This document shows, in pieces, positions 1 to 6,705 of a stretch of DNA of 12,209 nucleotides. Each line of letters starts with the position of its first letter. Positions within the stretch are counted from its first letter, which is position 1. Position numbers and translations under genes: made by a program. The notes under the pieces are model-generated. The model saw nothing but the letters and a program-made list of their open reading frames with translations. It was not told the origin of the DNA and did no database searches. Source of the DNA: Betaproteobacteria bacterium (lineage in GTDB: Bacteria; Pseudomonadota; Gammaproteobacteria; Burkholderiales; Burkholderiaceae); NCBI GenBank assembly GCA_018969885.1, contig JAGWXN010000072.1, positions 1-12,209 of the forward strand, given 5' to 3'.

Positions 1-1
1 G

Positions 2-820
2 GGTGCGATCAACGTTACGGGTTCACGCTGGCACGCCGGCGACTCGGTCACCGACCTGATCACTGGCGGTATCGGTCAGTACACCGTGCGCGGCGAGAAC
101 ATGATCATGGTCGTGGCCGGTGCTGGCACGGGTGCCTGGGCAGGTTCGAATGCCTACATGGGCTACATGGGCGCCAGCGGCAACCTGCCAACCACCGGTA
201 TCGGTGTTGGCCAGGACAACGGCGAGTCGGTTGGAGCCAACACCAGCGCGACCGGCAAGTATCAGGGCCTGAAGATCGCCTACTCCCAGGGCGCACTGGT
301 TGGTTCGTTCGACATGCAAACGTCGGATACCGGCCCGATCACCGCCGGTGCCTCAACGACCACCCCCGCTGGCAGCAAGCTTGAGCGCTCCGCTTGGAAA
401 CTGGGTGCCGGCTATCGCTACTCGGGTGCCAAGTCGCAAAACATCGTGTCGATTCAGTACGTCGAGCGTGAGCGCACGATCACCACGGCTGCTGGTGCCG
501 CTACCAAGGGCAAAGAAGACGTGGTCGCTCTGGTCGGTCAGTACGACGCTGGTTCGGGCTGGTTGCTGAACGCCACCTACGGTGTTGCGTCCGATCGCAA
601 GGACAACAACGTCTCCGTCGCTGGCTCCGGCGCCAAGTCGTACGGTCTCGGTGTCGTGAAGATCCTGAGCAACCGTACCCACGCTCTGTTCCACTTCCGC
701 GTGATCGACAACGACCGGGCTGGCACGTACGGTCTTGCCGGCGGTAACTACCAGAGCGGTACGCCTGCTGCAGGCGCCGACTCCAAAGGCTGGGGTCTTG
801 GCCTGGTGCACCTGTTCTAA
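2..820 (+). CDS. Outer-membrane general porin, C-terminal part (5' truncated by window)
   Basis: Frame 2 is open from the window edge to TAA at 818-820, giving about 272 residues with no start visible. The protein alternates short amphipathic strands with Gly/Ala/Ser/Thr-rich loops, as in Gram-negative trimeric porins (Porin_4/OmpC-like). It ends in GWGLGLVHLF; a terminal aromatic (Phe) on the last strand is the known recognition signal of the BAM assembly machinery. It would form a passive diffusion channel for small hydrophilic solutes in the outer membrane. The codon choice favours GGT, GCT and CTG and looks unlike the ligase downstream, which fits a highly expressed gene (impression, not computed). 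Porins of this type are usually 350-400 aa, so roughly a quarter to a third, including the signal peptide, is missing. A strong terminator follows. Substrate preference cannot be read from the sequence. Confidence 0.9.
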   Translation, partial: GAINVTGSRWHAGDSVTDLITGGIGQYTVRGENMIMVVAGAGTGAWAGSNAYMGYMGASGNLPTTGIGVGQDNGESVGANTSATGKYQGLKIAYSQGALVGSFDMQTSDTGPITAGASTTTPAGSKLERSAWKLGAGYRYSGAKSQNIVSIQYVERERTITTAAGAATKGKEDVVALVGQYDAGSGWLLNATYGVASDRKDNNVSVAGSGAKSYGLGVVKILSNRTHALFHFRVIDNDRAGTYGLAGGNYQSGTPAAGADSKGWGLGLVHLF

Positions 821-854
821 GCGAATCCAGCGCAAGCTGAATCTCGTTTGAACG

Positions 855-886
855 AGCCGCCCTGTTCGCAGGGCGGCTTTTTTTTT
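855..886 (+). terminator. Intrinsic terminator of the porin gene
   Basis: A perfect 10-bp GC-rich stem (855-864 with 869-878) closes on a TTCG tetraloop and runs into nine T residues (878-886). It lies 35 bp after the porin stop codon. The geometry is that of a textbook rho-independent terminator and should isolate the downstream regulator from the highly transcribed porin. Confidence 0.95.
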
Positions 887-917
887 GCCTGTGGCCTGCG
901 TCGGCCCGGGCAGTACT

Positions 918-942
918 TTAAGTCCGAATCATTCAGGCTTAA
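918..942 (+). promoter_or_regulatory. Candidate MarR operator (25-bp imperfect palindrome)
   Basis: The sequence from TTAAG (918-922) to CTTAA (938-942) is a near-perfect inverted repeat centred on C930. Ten of twelve positions in each arm match, with outer TTAAG/CTTAA and inner GAAT/ATTC blocks perfectly paired. It ends 11 bp before the ATG of the MarR-type gene at 954. MarR dimers typically bind 16-25-bp palindromes overlapping their own promoter, so this is the obvious autoregulatory site controlling the regulator-ligase operon. The symmetry is seen directly; binding is inferred. A weak -10-like TAAACT (940-945) overlaps its right arm, and no good Shine-Dalgarno precedes the gene. Confidence 0.6.
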
Positions 943-953
943 ACTTTCCCGCG

Positions 954-1592
954 ATGAATAAGCGGGAAGACCTCAAGGCCCCCTACACACCACTGGACCA
1001 GGAAAGCCGGGTGGTGGCCCGTGACCATACTGCGCTCAAGCTCTGGTTGCGCTTACTCACCTGCACCACGCTGATTGAAGGCTCGGTCAGCCAGCGGTTA
1101 AGACGTGGATTCAGTTCCACGCTGCCACGCTTTGATCTGCTCGCGCAGCTCTATCGCGTACCTGCAGGCTTACGAATGAGCGATCTCTCCCGCCGCCTGA
1201 TGGTGACCGGCGGCAATATCACAGGGCTGGCCGATCAGCTGGAACATGAAGGTTTTCTGGTGCGCGAGGCCGTACACGGCGACCGGCGCGCCATCTGCCT
1301 GAAACTCACCGACTCCGGGCGGGCGCGCTTTGCCGAGATGGCACATGCGCATGAATCCTGGGTCGTCGCGCTGATGTCATCGCTCAGCACAGCCGAGCAG
1401 CAAACGCTGCTCGACCTGTTGGGAAAACTCAAGCTCGCGCTTCACCATGACTACGACCTTGACCAAGGTGCCGCTCGACCGCGCCCCGCGAAATTAGGGC
1501 GGGCTCCGCACCCCTCGGGGCCTGCCCGTGCGCGGCGCTCGCCGCCCCAACCACCGCGGAAACGCGGCATCAAACGCAACGGAGAATCCTGA
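954..1592 (+). CDS. MarR-family transcriptional regulator of the adjacent aryl-CoA ligase
   Basis: The 212-aa protein carries a MarR winged helix-turn-helix: dimerisation helices at about 25-65, an HTH with recognition helix around 84-100 (VTGGNITGLADQLEHEG), and a beta-wing at 110-122 containing the typical DRR and LTDSG signatures. Members of this family in aromatic degradation clusters are repressors released by the acid or its CoA thioester. The ATG at 954 was chosen because the only upstream in-frame start, a TTG at 885, lies inside the terminator. The start lacks a clear ribosome binding site. The stop TGA overlaps the ATG of the ligase (TGATG), implying one operon with translational coupling. 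Oddly, the MarR fold ends near residue 170 and is followed by about 42 Arg/Pro/Gly-rich residues of low complexity, unusual for a family normally 140-170 aa long. The ligand is unknown. Confidence 0.88.
   Translation: MNKREDLKAPYTPLDQESRVVARDHTALKLWLRLLTCTTLIEGSVSQRLRRGFSSTLPRFDLLAQLYRVPAGLRMSDLSRRLMVTGGNITGLADQLEHEGFLVREAVHGDRRAICLKLTDSGRARFAEMAHAHESWVVALMSSLSTAEQQTLLDLLGKLKLALHHDYDLDQGAARPRPAKLGRAPHPSGPARARRSPPQPPRKRGIKRNGES
1497..1527 (+). other. GC-rich hairpin within the 3' end of the MarR gene
   Basis: GGGCGGGC (1497-1504) pairs with GCCTGCCC (1520-1527) with a single mismatch. Alternatively the inner CCCC-TC-GGGG (1511-1520) forms a tight 4-bp hairpin. No T-tract follows, so it is not a standard terminator. 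It lies in the segment encoding the odd Arg/Pro tail, 65 bp before the ligase start. It could modulate expression of the downstream gene, or simply reflect GC richness. Confidence 0.3.
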
Positions 1593-3217
1593 TGCACCGC
1601 TCCGCCCACCTCGACACCTTCGCCCGCGACCATCTGCCGCCGCGCGCGCAGTGGCCAGCGTTCCTGGCCTCGCCCGACACCCGCTATCCCCCCCGCATGA
1701 ACGCGGCGGTGGAACTGCTCGATGCGATGATCGCGCGCGGCCACGGCGATTCGATTGCGCTCATCAACGACGACGGCCGCTGCACCTGGCGTGAGCTTGC
1801 CGCGCAGGTTGACCGTATCGCCCACGTGCTCACCGGCCCCATGCGACTGGTGCCCGGTAACCGGGTGCTGCTCCGAGGCGGTAACCACCCGATGATGGCG
1901 GCCTGCTGGCTCGCTACCGTGAAGGCGGGGCTGGTGGCGGTGGCTACCATGCCGCTACTCCGTGCCGCGGAGTTGATTCAGATTGCCGACAAGGCACAGG
2001 TCAATGCGGTGCTCTGTGATCTGAAGCTGCGCGCCGAGATCGACGTGAGCGCCGGTCAGTGCGAGCGCCTGCGCGGCGCCCTGTTTTTCAATGACGGAAG
2101 CGGCGCGGCCGACGCGCTTGAAAGCCATTTCCCGCGGATCGACGCACCCTACAATGCCTGCGATACCGCATCCGACGACGTCGCCCTGATCGCTTTCACC
2201 TCGGGCACCACCGGCCAGCCCAAGGGCACCATGCACTTTCATCGCGATGTGATCGCGATGTGCGACCTCTTCCCTCGCCATGTGCTGAAGCCTGTTGCTA
2301 CCGACATCTTCTGCGGCACCCCGCCGCTTGCCTTTACCTTTGGTCTCGGCGGCATGTTGTGCTTTCCCATGCGGGTGGGGGCAGCCACACTCCTCCTCGA
2401 GGGCCTCACGCCCGAGAAACTGCTCTCGGCGATCGAGCGCCATCGCGCAACGGTTGTCTTCACCGCGCCCACCTTCTATCGCCAGATGGCGCCGCTCCTC
2501 GGTCGGTTCGATCTGAGATCGCTTCGCGCAAGCGTGTCAGCGGGCGAAGCGCTGCCCGATGCCACCCGTCAGCTCTGGCGCGCGGCAAGCGGTCTGGAAA
2601 TGATTGACGGTATCGGCTCGACGGAGATGATTCATATCTTCATTTCGTCCGCGGGAGCCGAGGTGCGCCCCGGGGCGATTGGCAAGGTCGTGCCCGGCTA
2701 CGAGGCCCGGATCGTCGACGAACACATGAACACGCTGCCGCCCAATACCGTGGGTAAGCTCGCGGTGCGAGGGCCCACCGGCTGCCGCTATTTGGCCGAC
2801 TCACGCCAGACCCAGTATGTGCGAGACGGCTGGAACCTGCCCGGTGACACCTTTATGGTGGACGAAGACGGCTATTTCCACTACCAGGCCCGCTCCGACG
2901 ACATGATCATCTCGGCGGGCTACAACATCGCAGGCCCCGAGGTCGAGGCGGTACTGATGGCCCACGAAGCGGTGGCCGAGTGCGGGGTGGTGGGGGTGGC
3001 CGATCCCGAGCGCGGTCAGATCGTGCGCGCCTATGTGGTGGCCCGACCCGGCATGATCGCGCGGCATGGCGGCGAACCCGCGCTCGCGAAAGTGCTGCAA
3101 GACTATGTGAAGGCCACGATTGCGCCGTATAAATATCCGCGCTCGGTCGTGTTTCGGGAGAGCCTGCCGCGCACCGAAACGGGGAAGTTGCAACGGTTCA
3201 GGTTGCGGCAGGAATAA
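1592..3217 (+). CDS. Aryl-CoA ligase, benzoate-CoA ligase family (likely 2-aminobenzoate-CoA ligase or close relative)
   Basis: This 541-aa ANL-superfamily adenylating enzyme should convert an aromatic carboxylate, ATP and CoA to the aryl-CoA, AMP and PPi in the cytoplasm. Visible motifs are the phosphate loop TSGTTGQPKGT (203-213), the A5 motif with GSTEMIHIF (342-350), the GDT aspartate region (418-420), the hinge RSDDMIISAGYNI (434-446), and the C-terminal catalytic lysine in TETGKLQR (K532). GSTEM-x-HIF and the GKLQRFRLR ending resemble benzoate-CoA ligases. The N-terminus (HLDTFARDHLPP, then a WP pair) resembles proteins annotated as 2-aminobenzoate-CoA ligase. The ATG has a GGAG seven bases upstream and overlaps the MarR stop. 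Substrate assignment is from recollection of family resemblance and is not proven; benzoate, anthranilate, salicylate or a related acid are all possible. No ring monooxygenase or beta-oxidation genes follow. Confidence 0.85.
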   Translation: MHRSAHLDTFARDHLPPRAQWPAFLASPDTRYPPRMNAAVELLDAMIARGHGDSIALINDDGRCTWRELAAQVDRIAHVLTGPMRLVPGNRVLLRGGNHPMMAACWLATVKAGLVAVATMPLLRAAELIQIADKAQVNAVLCDLKLRAEIDVSAGQCERLRGALFFNDGSGAADALESHFPRIDAPYNACDTASDDVALIAFTSGTTGQPKGTMHFHRDVIAMCDLFPRHVLKPVATDIFCGTPPLAFTFGLGGMLCFPMRVGAATLLLEGLTPEKLLSAIERHRATVVFTAPTFYRQMAPLLGRFDLRSLRASVSAGEALPDATRQLWRAASGLEMIDGIGSTEMIHIFISSAGAEVRPGAIGKVVPGYEARIVDEHMNTLPPNTVGKLAVRGPTGCRYLADSRQTQYVRDGWNLPGDTFMVDEDGYFHYQARSDDMIISAGYNIAGPEVEAVLMAHEAVAECGVVGVADPERGQIVRAYVVARPGMIARHGGEPALAKVLQDYVKATIAPYKYPRSVVFRESLPRTETGKLQRFRLRQE

Positions 3218-3263
3218 GCCGTCGCGGAGTACGCTAGCCCACAACCGTAGCGGCCTCATAACC

Positions 3264-3313
3264 AATCATAAAGATTCTTTTAAATCGTTTAGTAATTGAT
3301 TTATAGTAGCTTT
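3264..3313 (+). promoter_or_regulatory. hipBA promoter with candidate HipB operators
   Basis: This AT-rich stretch stands out from GC-rich surroundings. It holds two inverted repeats built on AATC/GATT half-sites: AATC-N5-GATT (3264-3276) and the longer TAAATC-N11-GATTTA (3281-3303). A -10-like TATAGT lies at 3302-3307, with a weak -35-like TTTAAA at 3279-3284 (17-bp spacer), so the second repeat spans both promoter elements. Such placement suits autorepression by HipB, which in E. coli binds palindromes overlapping its own promoter. Transcription predicted from this -10 would begin at about 3314, the hipB ATG itself, and no Shine-Dalgarno is present, so a leaderless mRNA is possible. The repeats are observed; function is inferred. 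Confidence 0.5.
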
Positions 3314-3649
3314 ATGAAGAGCACCTCCCCGCCCCCTCTACCGGTTTTACGCTGCCTCGCCCGACTGGGGGCGGGCATTTCCCTGGCTCGGCGCCGTCGG
3401 CATCTCACGCAGCAGGATCTTGCCGAGAGAATTGGCGCGACGGCCAACACTGTTCGCCGGATAGAGGCGGGACACCCAGGGATTGCGATGGTTCTTTTCG
3501 CTCGAGCGCTGCAGGTATTTGGCGAACTCGACAAACTCGATCACATCCTCGACACTGATCAAGACACCGTCGGGCTCACCCTGATGGATGCACGGCTTCC
3601 CCAGCGCATCAGGAAGCCGCGAGGTACGCCAGAGTCGGGAGGATTTTGA
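3314..3649 (+). CDS. hipB: HipB-like antitoxin, XRE-family HTH DNA-binding protein
   Basis: The 111-aa protein contains a Cro/C1-type helix-turn-helix at about 20-76, including LTQQDLAERIGATANTVRRIE (split as helices 32-39 and 43-51), followed by a helix typical of HipB-type antitoxins. HipB neutralises HipA by binding it and represses the operon as a dimer. The C-terminal 30 residues are Arg/Pro/Gly-rich and probably disordered; antitoxin tails of this kind often promote proteolytic turnover. The ATG at 3314 was chosen over an in-frame TTG at 3296, because the latter lies inside the presumed promoter and would add only six residues outside the fold. The stop TGA overlaps the hipA ATG, the standard layout for a type II toxin-antitoxin pair. 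The function is assigned from the HTH plus the neighbouring hipA. Confidence 0.87.
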   Translation: MKSTSPPPLPVLRCLARLGAGISLARRRRHLTQQDLAERIGATANTVRRIEAGHPGIAMVLFARALQVFGELDKLDHILDTDQDTVGLTLMDARLPQRIRKPRGTPESGGF

Positions 3650-4944
3650 TGCCATCCCGGTCGCCCCCCCAGGCAGGCCTGACCAGGGTGGAGGTCAGCG
3701 TCTGTCTCGGTCGCGCAGCAACACCGCTCGGCCAGCTTGTTTTCGTAAAGGACGGCCAGCGAGAGTTTTCTCAGTTCGCATACAGCAGCGAGTGGCTATC
3801 TGATACCCGCTACTTTGATATATCGCCCGACTTGAGCCGTCATCCCGGCTACCAGCTTCGAAAGCCACCCACCAGGAATGACGCCAGCTTCTTTCTAGCG
3901 CTGGCCGATACCGCACCCGACGCCTGGGGCCGGCGAGTCGTCGCCCGCGCTCATGCAAAGGCGCGCGCAACCAACGCAACGCTCTCACCGTTGACTGAAA
4001 TGGATTATCTCGCGGCAGTGGACGACTTGAGTCGCGTGGGCGCGCTGCGCATTCGCGATGCCCAAGGGCGTTATCTGCGAACAGTCGCAGCGGGTGAGCG
4101 CTCTACGCCCACCCTGCTGGAGCTCGAAAACATACTGCTCGCCTCTCACGCTGTCGAGATGAGTCAGGAGACCGCAGAAGATCTTGCTTATCTCCAGGGG
4201 AAGGCGACGTCCCTGGGGGGGATGCGCCCGAAGTGCAGCATGATCGACCTGGATGGCGCCTTATCCATTGGGAAATTCCCGAGCATGACCGATGAACGTT
4301 CGGTCACGCGCGGAGAGGTGCTCGCACTCCGTCTGGCGAAACTGGCGGGTATCAACAGTGCCGAGGCTCGCGTCACGATGGTTCAAGGTCAGCCCGTTTC
4401 CATCATTCGACGGTTCGATCGGACACCTGGGCAAAACCGTATTCCCTACCTGTCCGGCGCGACGCTCCTGCAGGCCAGGCGCGATGATGAACACTCCTAC
4501 ACCGAGATCATCGACGTCATGCGCTCAATGTGCGCAGACTTCGTGACCGATGCCAGGCAGTTATGGCGACGGCTTGTCTTTAATCACCTGATCAACAACG
4601 TCGATGACCACCTACAGAACCTGGGGTTTCTGTACAGGGAAAGAAACAGGTGGCAGCTATCTCCCGCATTCGATCTGAACCCTTTCCCGGATAAAACCCG
4701 CGAGTCGAAAACCTGGCTGAGCGAGGATACGGGCCCAATCACCTCGACTCGGCAGCTGCTCGATCAGGCAATCCGGTTCGAGCTCAATTCGGACCAGGCG
4801 AAGTCCGTTTTCGCGGAAGTCGCCACTGCTGTTTCAAGGTGGGAGGAGGTGGCCACCTCTCCCGAGGTGGGACTATCGAGTCGCGAACTCGACGACTTCA
4901 GACCCGCGTTTCAGCTCCCCCGCCGGGAAGCGGCGCGCTCATGA
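3649..4944 (+). CDS. hipA: HipA-family serine/threonine kinase toxin
   Basis: The 431-aa protein has the HipA layout: an N-terminal subdomain (about 10-100, with DTAPDAWGRR at 87-96), a loop TSLGGMRPKCSM (187-198) equivalent to the regulatory/ATP-binding segment, RRFDR (254-258), the catalytic loop NNVDDHLQN (316-324) with presumed base D319 and metal ligand N324, and a DFG-like SPAFDLNP with D342. All core kinase residues are present, so the toxin looks active. E. coli HipA phosphorylates GltX, blocks translation and induces persistence; the target here is unknown. The start ATG at 3649 shares its A with the hipB stop and has a strong GGGAGGA at 3637-3643. An in-frame TTG at 3646 is less likely. 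The gene ends 9 bp before convergent fadD with no terminator between. Base composition seems slightly less GC-rich than its flanks, compatible with acquisition. Confidence 0.93.
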   Translation: MPSRSPPQAGLTRVEVSVCLGRAATPLGQLVFVKDGQREFSQFAYSSEWLSDTRYFDISPDLSRHPGYQLRKPPTRNDASFFLALADTAPDAWGRRVVARAHAKARATNATLSPLTEMDYLAAVDDLSRVGALRIRDAQGRYLRTVAAGERSTPTLLELENILLASHAVEMSQETAEDLAYLQGKATSLGGMRPKCSMIDLDGALSIGKFPSMTDERSVTRGEVLALRLAKLAGINSAEARVTMVQGQPVSIIRRFDRTPGQNRIPYLSGATLLQARRDDEHSYTEIIDVMRSMCADFVTDARQLWRRLVFNHLINNVDDHLQNLGFLYRERNRWQLSPAFDLNPFPDKTRESKTWLSEDTGPITSTRQLLDQAIRFELNSDQAKSVFAEVATAVSRWEEVATSPEVGLSSRELDDFRPAFQLPRREAARS

Positions 4945-4953
4945 CGCCCCTGC

Positions 4954-6639
4954 TCAAGCCGCCTCGCGAAGCGCCCGACGCAGAATCTTCCCAACGTTGG
5001 TCTTGGGCAGCTCGGTTCGGAACTCCACCTGCCGCGGCCGCTTGTAGCCGGTGAGCTGCTCGGCACAGAAGCTGATCAACGCCTGCTCAGTGAGCGCAGG
5101 GTCCTTCCGCACGACATAGAGCTTCACGGTTTCGCCCGTCTTGTCATCGGGCACGCCCACAGCGGCCACCTCCAACACACCGGGGTGGAGGGCCGCCACC
5201 TGCTCGACCTCGTTCGGATACACGTTAAAGCCCGACACCAGAATCATGTCCTTCTTGCGATCCACGATACGGATGTAGCCGCGCTCATCGGCCACACCGA
5301 TATCGCCCGTCCGGAAAAAACCGTCTGCGGTAAACACCCGCGCAGTTTCATCGGGGCGCTGCCAGTAACCGGTCATGACCTGAGGGCCGCGAACGGCAAT
5401 TTCACCGCGCTCACCAAGCGGCACCTCCTGCCCGTCATCGTCGAGCATGACCACGTCGGTAGACGGAAGCGGCAAACCGATGGTGCCCGAGTAGGCATCG
5501 GTATCCGTGGGATTGCAGGTGGCCGAGGGCGAAGTCTCAGAAAGACCATAGCCCTCGCAAATCGGGCATCCAGTGAGCTCAAGCCACTTCTGGGCCGTGG
5601 CCGCCTGCACCGCCATGCCGCCGCCGTTACTCACCACGAGGCCCGAGAAATCAAGCTGCCGGAACCCTTCGTGATTGACCAGCGCGTTATAGAGCGTGTT
5701 GACCGCCGGGAAAATATTGAGCCGGTGGGGCCTGACTTCTTTCACCAGCGCATCGAGGTCGCGCGGATTCGGGATAAGAATGTTTTTCGCACCGATCCGC
5801 ATGCCAAGGAGCGCGCAGATTGTGAACGCGAAGATGTGATAAAGCGGCAGCGCGCACACCACGGTGATCGGTTCGCCCGCAGGCAGCGGGCGCCTGGTGT
5901 TGTGAAGCGCGGGCTGGATCCAGGCCTCGGACTGCAACAGGTTCGCGATCAGATTGCGGTGCGACAGCGCAGCGCCCTTTGAGACGCCCGTGGTGCCGCC
6001 GGTGTATTGCAGCACCGCCAGATCCTGATGCCCGACCTGTACCGGTTGCAGGGCGAGGGACTCGCCGCGCTTGAGCACCGCCCGAAACGACAGCGCCTCG
6101 GGCAAATTCCAGGCCGGCACCATCTTCTTCACGTGCTTCACGACCGCATTAACCAGCATGCCCTTCAAGCCGCCCAGCAGGTCACCCATTCCGGTAACCA
6201 CCACCGATTCGATTGACGTGTTCGCCACCACCTGCTCGAGCACATGCGCGAAATTTTCGAGAATGACGATGGCGCGCGCGCCGGAATCTTTCAGTTGGTA
6301 CTCAAGCTCGCGCGCGGTGTAGAGCGGGTTGACGTTCACGATCACCATGCCGGCGCGCAGCACGCCCGCAAGGGCCACCGGATACTGAAGCACGTTGGGC
6401 ATCATGAGTGCCACCCGGTCGCCGCGGCGCAGCCCCGTTGACTGCAGCCACGCAGCGAATGCACGCGAACGCGCATCGAGCTCGCCGAACGTCATGCCAA
6501 CGCCGAATCCAACGTAAGCAGTGCATGCCGCGTGCGTGCGAAAAGCTTCGTTGATCAGGTCGATAAGTGACCCGTAGAGCGTGTCGTCAATCGTGGGGGG
6601 AACCCCGGCCGGGTAAGACTTCAGCCACAACCGCTCCAT
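4954..6639 (-). CDS. fadD: Long-chain fatty acid-CoA ligase FadD
   Basis: At 561 aa it equals E. coli FadD in length and starts with the characteristic MERLWLKSYPAGVP. Motifs in order are the AMP-binding loop YTGGTTGVSKGA (212-223), the A5 motif GYGLSETSP (363-371), GDIGVADERGY (445-455), the fatty-acyl signature region RKKDMILVSGFNVYPNEVE (461-479), and the C-terminal lysine in PKTNVGKILRR (K551). It activates medium- and long-chain fatty acids to acyl-CoA at the inner face of the cytoplasmic membrane, feeding beta-oxidation. The ATG at 6639 was preferred to an in-frame start at 6675 because AGGAGG sits four bases upstream and the N-terminus then matches the family. It lies 66 bp downstream of the co-directional aminopeptidase gene, so the two may be cotranscribed. 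No FadR-like palindrome is evident upstream. Confidence 0.96.
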   Translation of the reverse strand: MERLWLKSYPAGVPPTIDDTLYGSLIDLINEAFRTHAACTAYVGFGVGMTFGELDARSRAFAAWLQSTGLRRGDRVALMMPNVLQYPVALAGVLRAGMVIVNVNPLYTARELEYQLKDSGARAIVILENFAHVLEQVVANTSIESVVVTGMGDLLGGLKGMLVNAVVKHVKKMVPAWNLPEALSFRAVLKRGESLALQPVQVGHQDLAVLQYTGGTTGVSKGAALSHRNLIANLLQSEAWIQPALHNTRRPLPAGEPITVVCALPLYHIFAFTICALLGMRIGAKNILIPNPRDLDALVKEVRPHRLNIFPAVNTLYNALVNHEGFRQLDFSGLVVSNGGGMAVQAATAQKWLELTGCPICEGYGLSETSPSATCNPTDTDAYSGTIGLPLPSTDVVMLDDDGQEVPLGERGEIAVRGPQVMTGYWQRPDETARVFTADGFFRTGDIGVADERGYIRIVDRKKDMILVSGFNVYPNEVEQVAALHPGVLEVAAVGVPDDKTGETVKLYVVRKDPALTEQALISFCAEQLTGYKRPRQVEFRTELPKTNVGKILRRALREAA

Positions 6640-6654
6640 GTTGCCTCCTGTGCA

Positions 6655-6682
6655 CGGCGCCTTTTGGGTGCGCATGGCGCCG
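6655..6682 (-). other. Inverted repeat between the aminopeptidase gene and fadD
   Basis: A perfect 7-bp GC stem (CGGCGCC 6655-6661 with GGCGCCG 6676-6682) has a 14-base loop and lies just upstream of the fadD ribosome binding site in the 66-bp gap. No T-tract follows on the minus strand, so it is not an intrinsic terminator. It could be a leader hairpin affecting fadD expression, or chance in GC-rich DNA; each arm contains the self-palindrome GGCGCC. Confidence 0.25.
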
Positions 6683-6705
6683 CGAATCGTTTGATGTCCC
6701 TCTTT

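Noticed and set aside
353..835. A minus-strand frame across the porin end
   Set aside because: Antisense shadow of a porin with a clear C-terminal beta-strand signature and terminator.
3218..3250. Possible terminator after the aryl-CoA ligase
   Set aside because: GCCGTCGCGG and CCGTAGCGGC pair at only about seven of ten positions with a long loop and no T-tract.
3296..3313. TTG start for hipB giving a six-residue longer protein
   Set aside because: It lies inside the AT-rich promoter/operator region, lacks a ribosome binding site, and the extra residues are outside the HTH fold.
5185..5982. A 265-codon plus-strand frame inside fadD
   Set aside because: It is Arg/His-rich with no motif and mirrors the FadD codons; fadD is unambiguous on the other strand.
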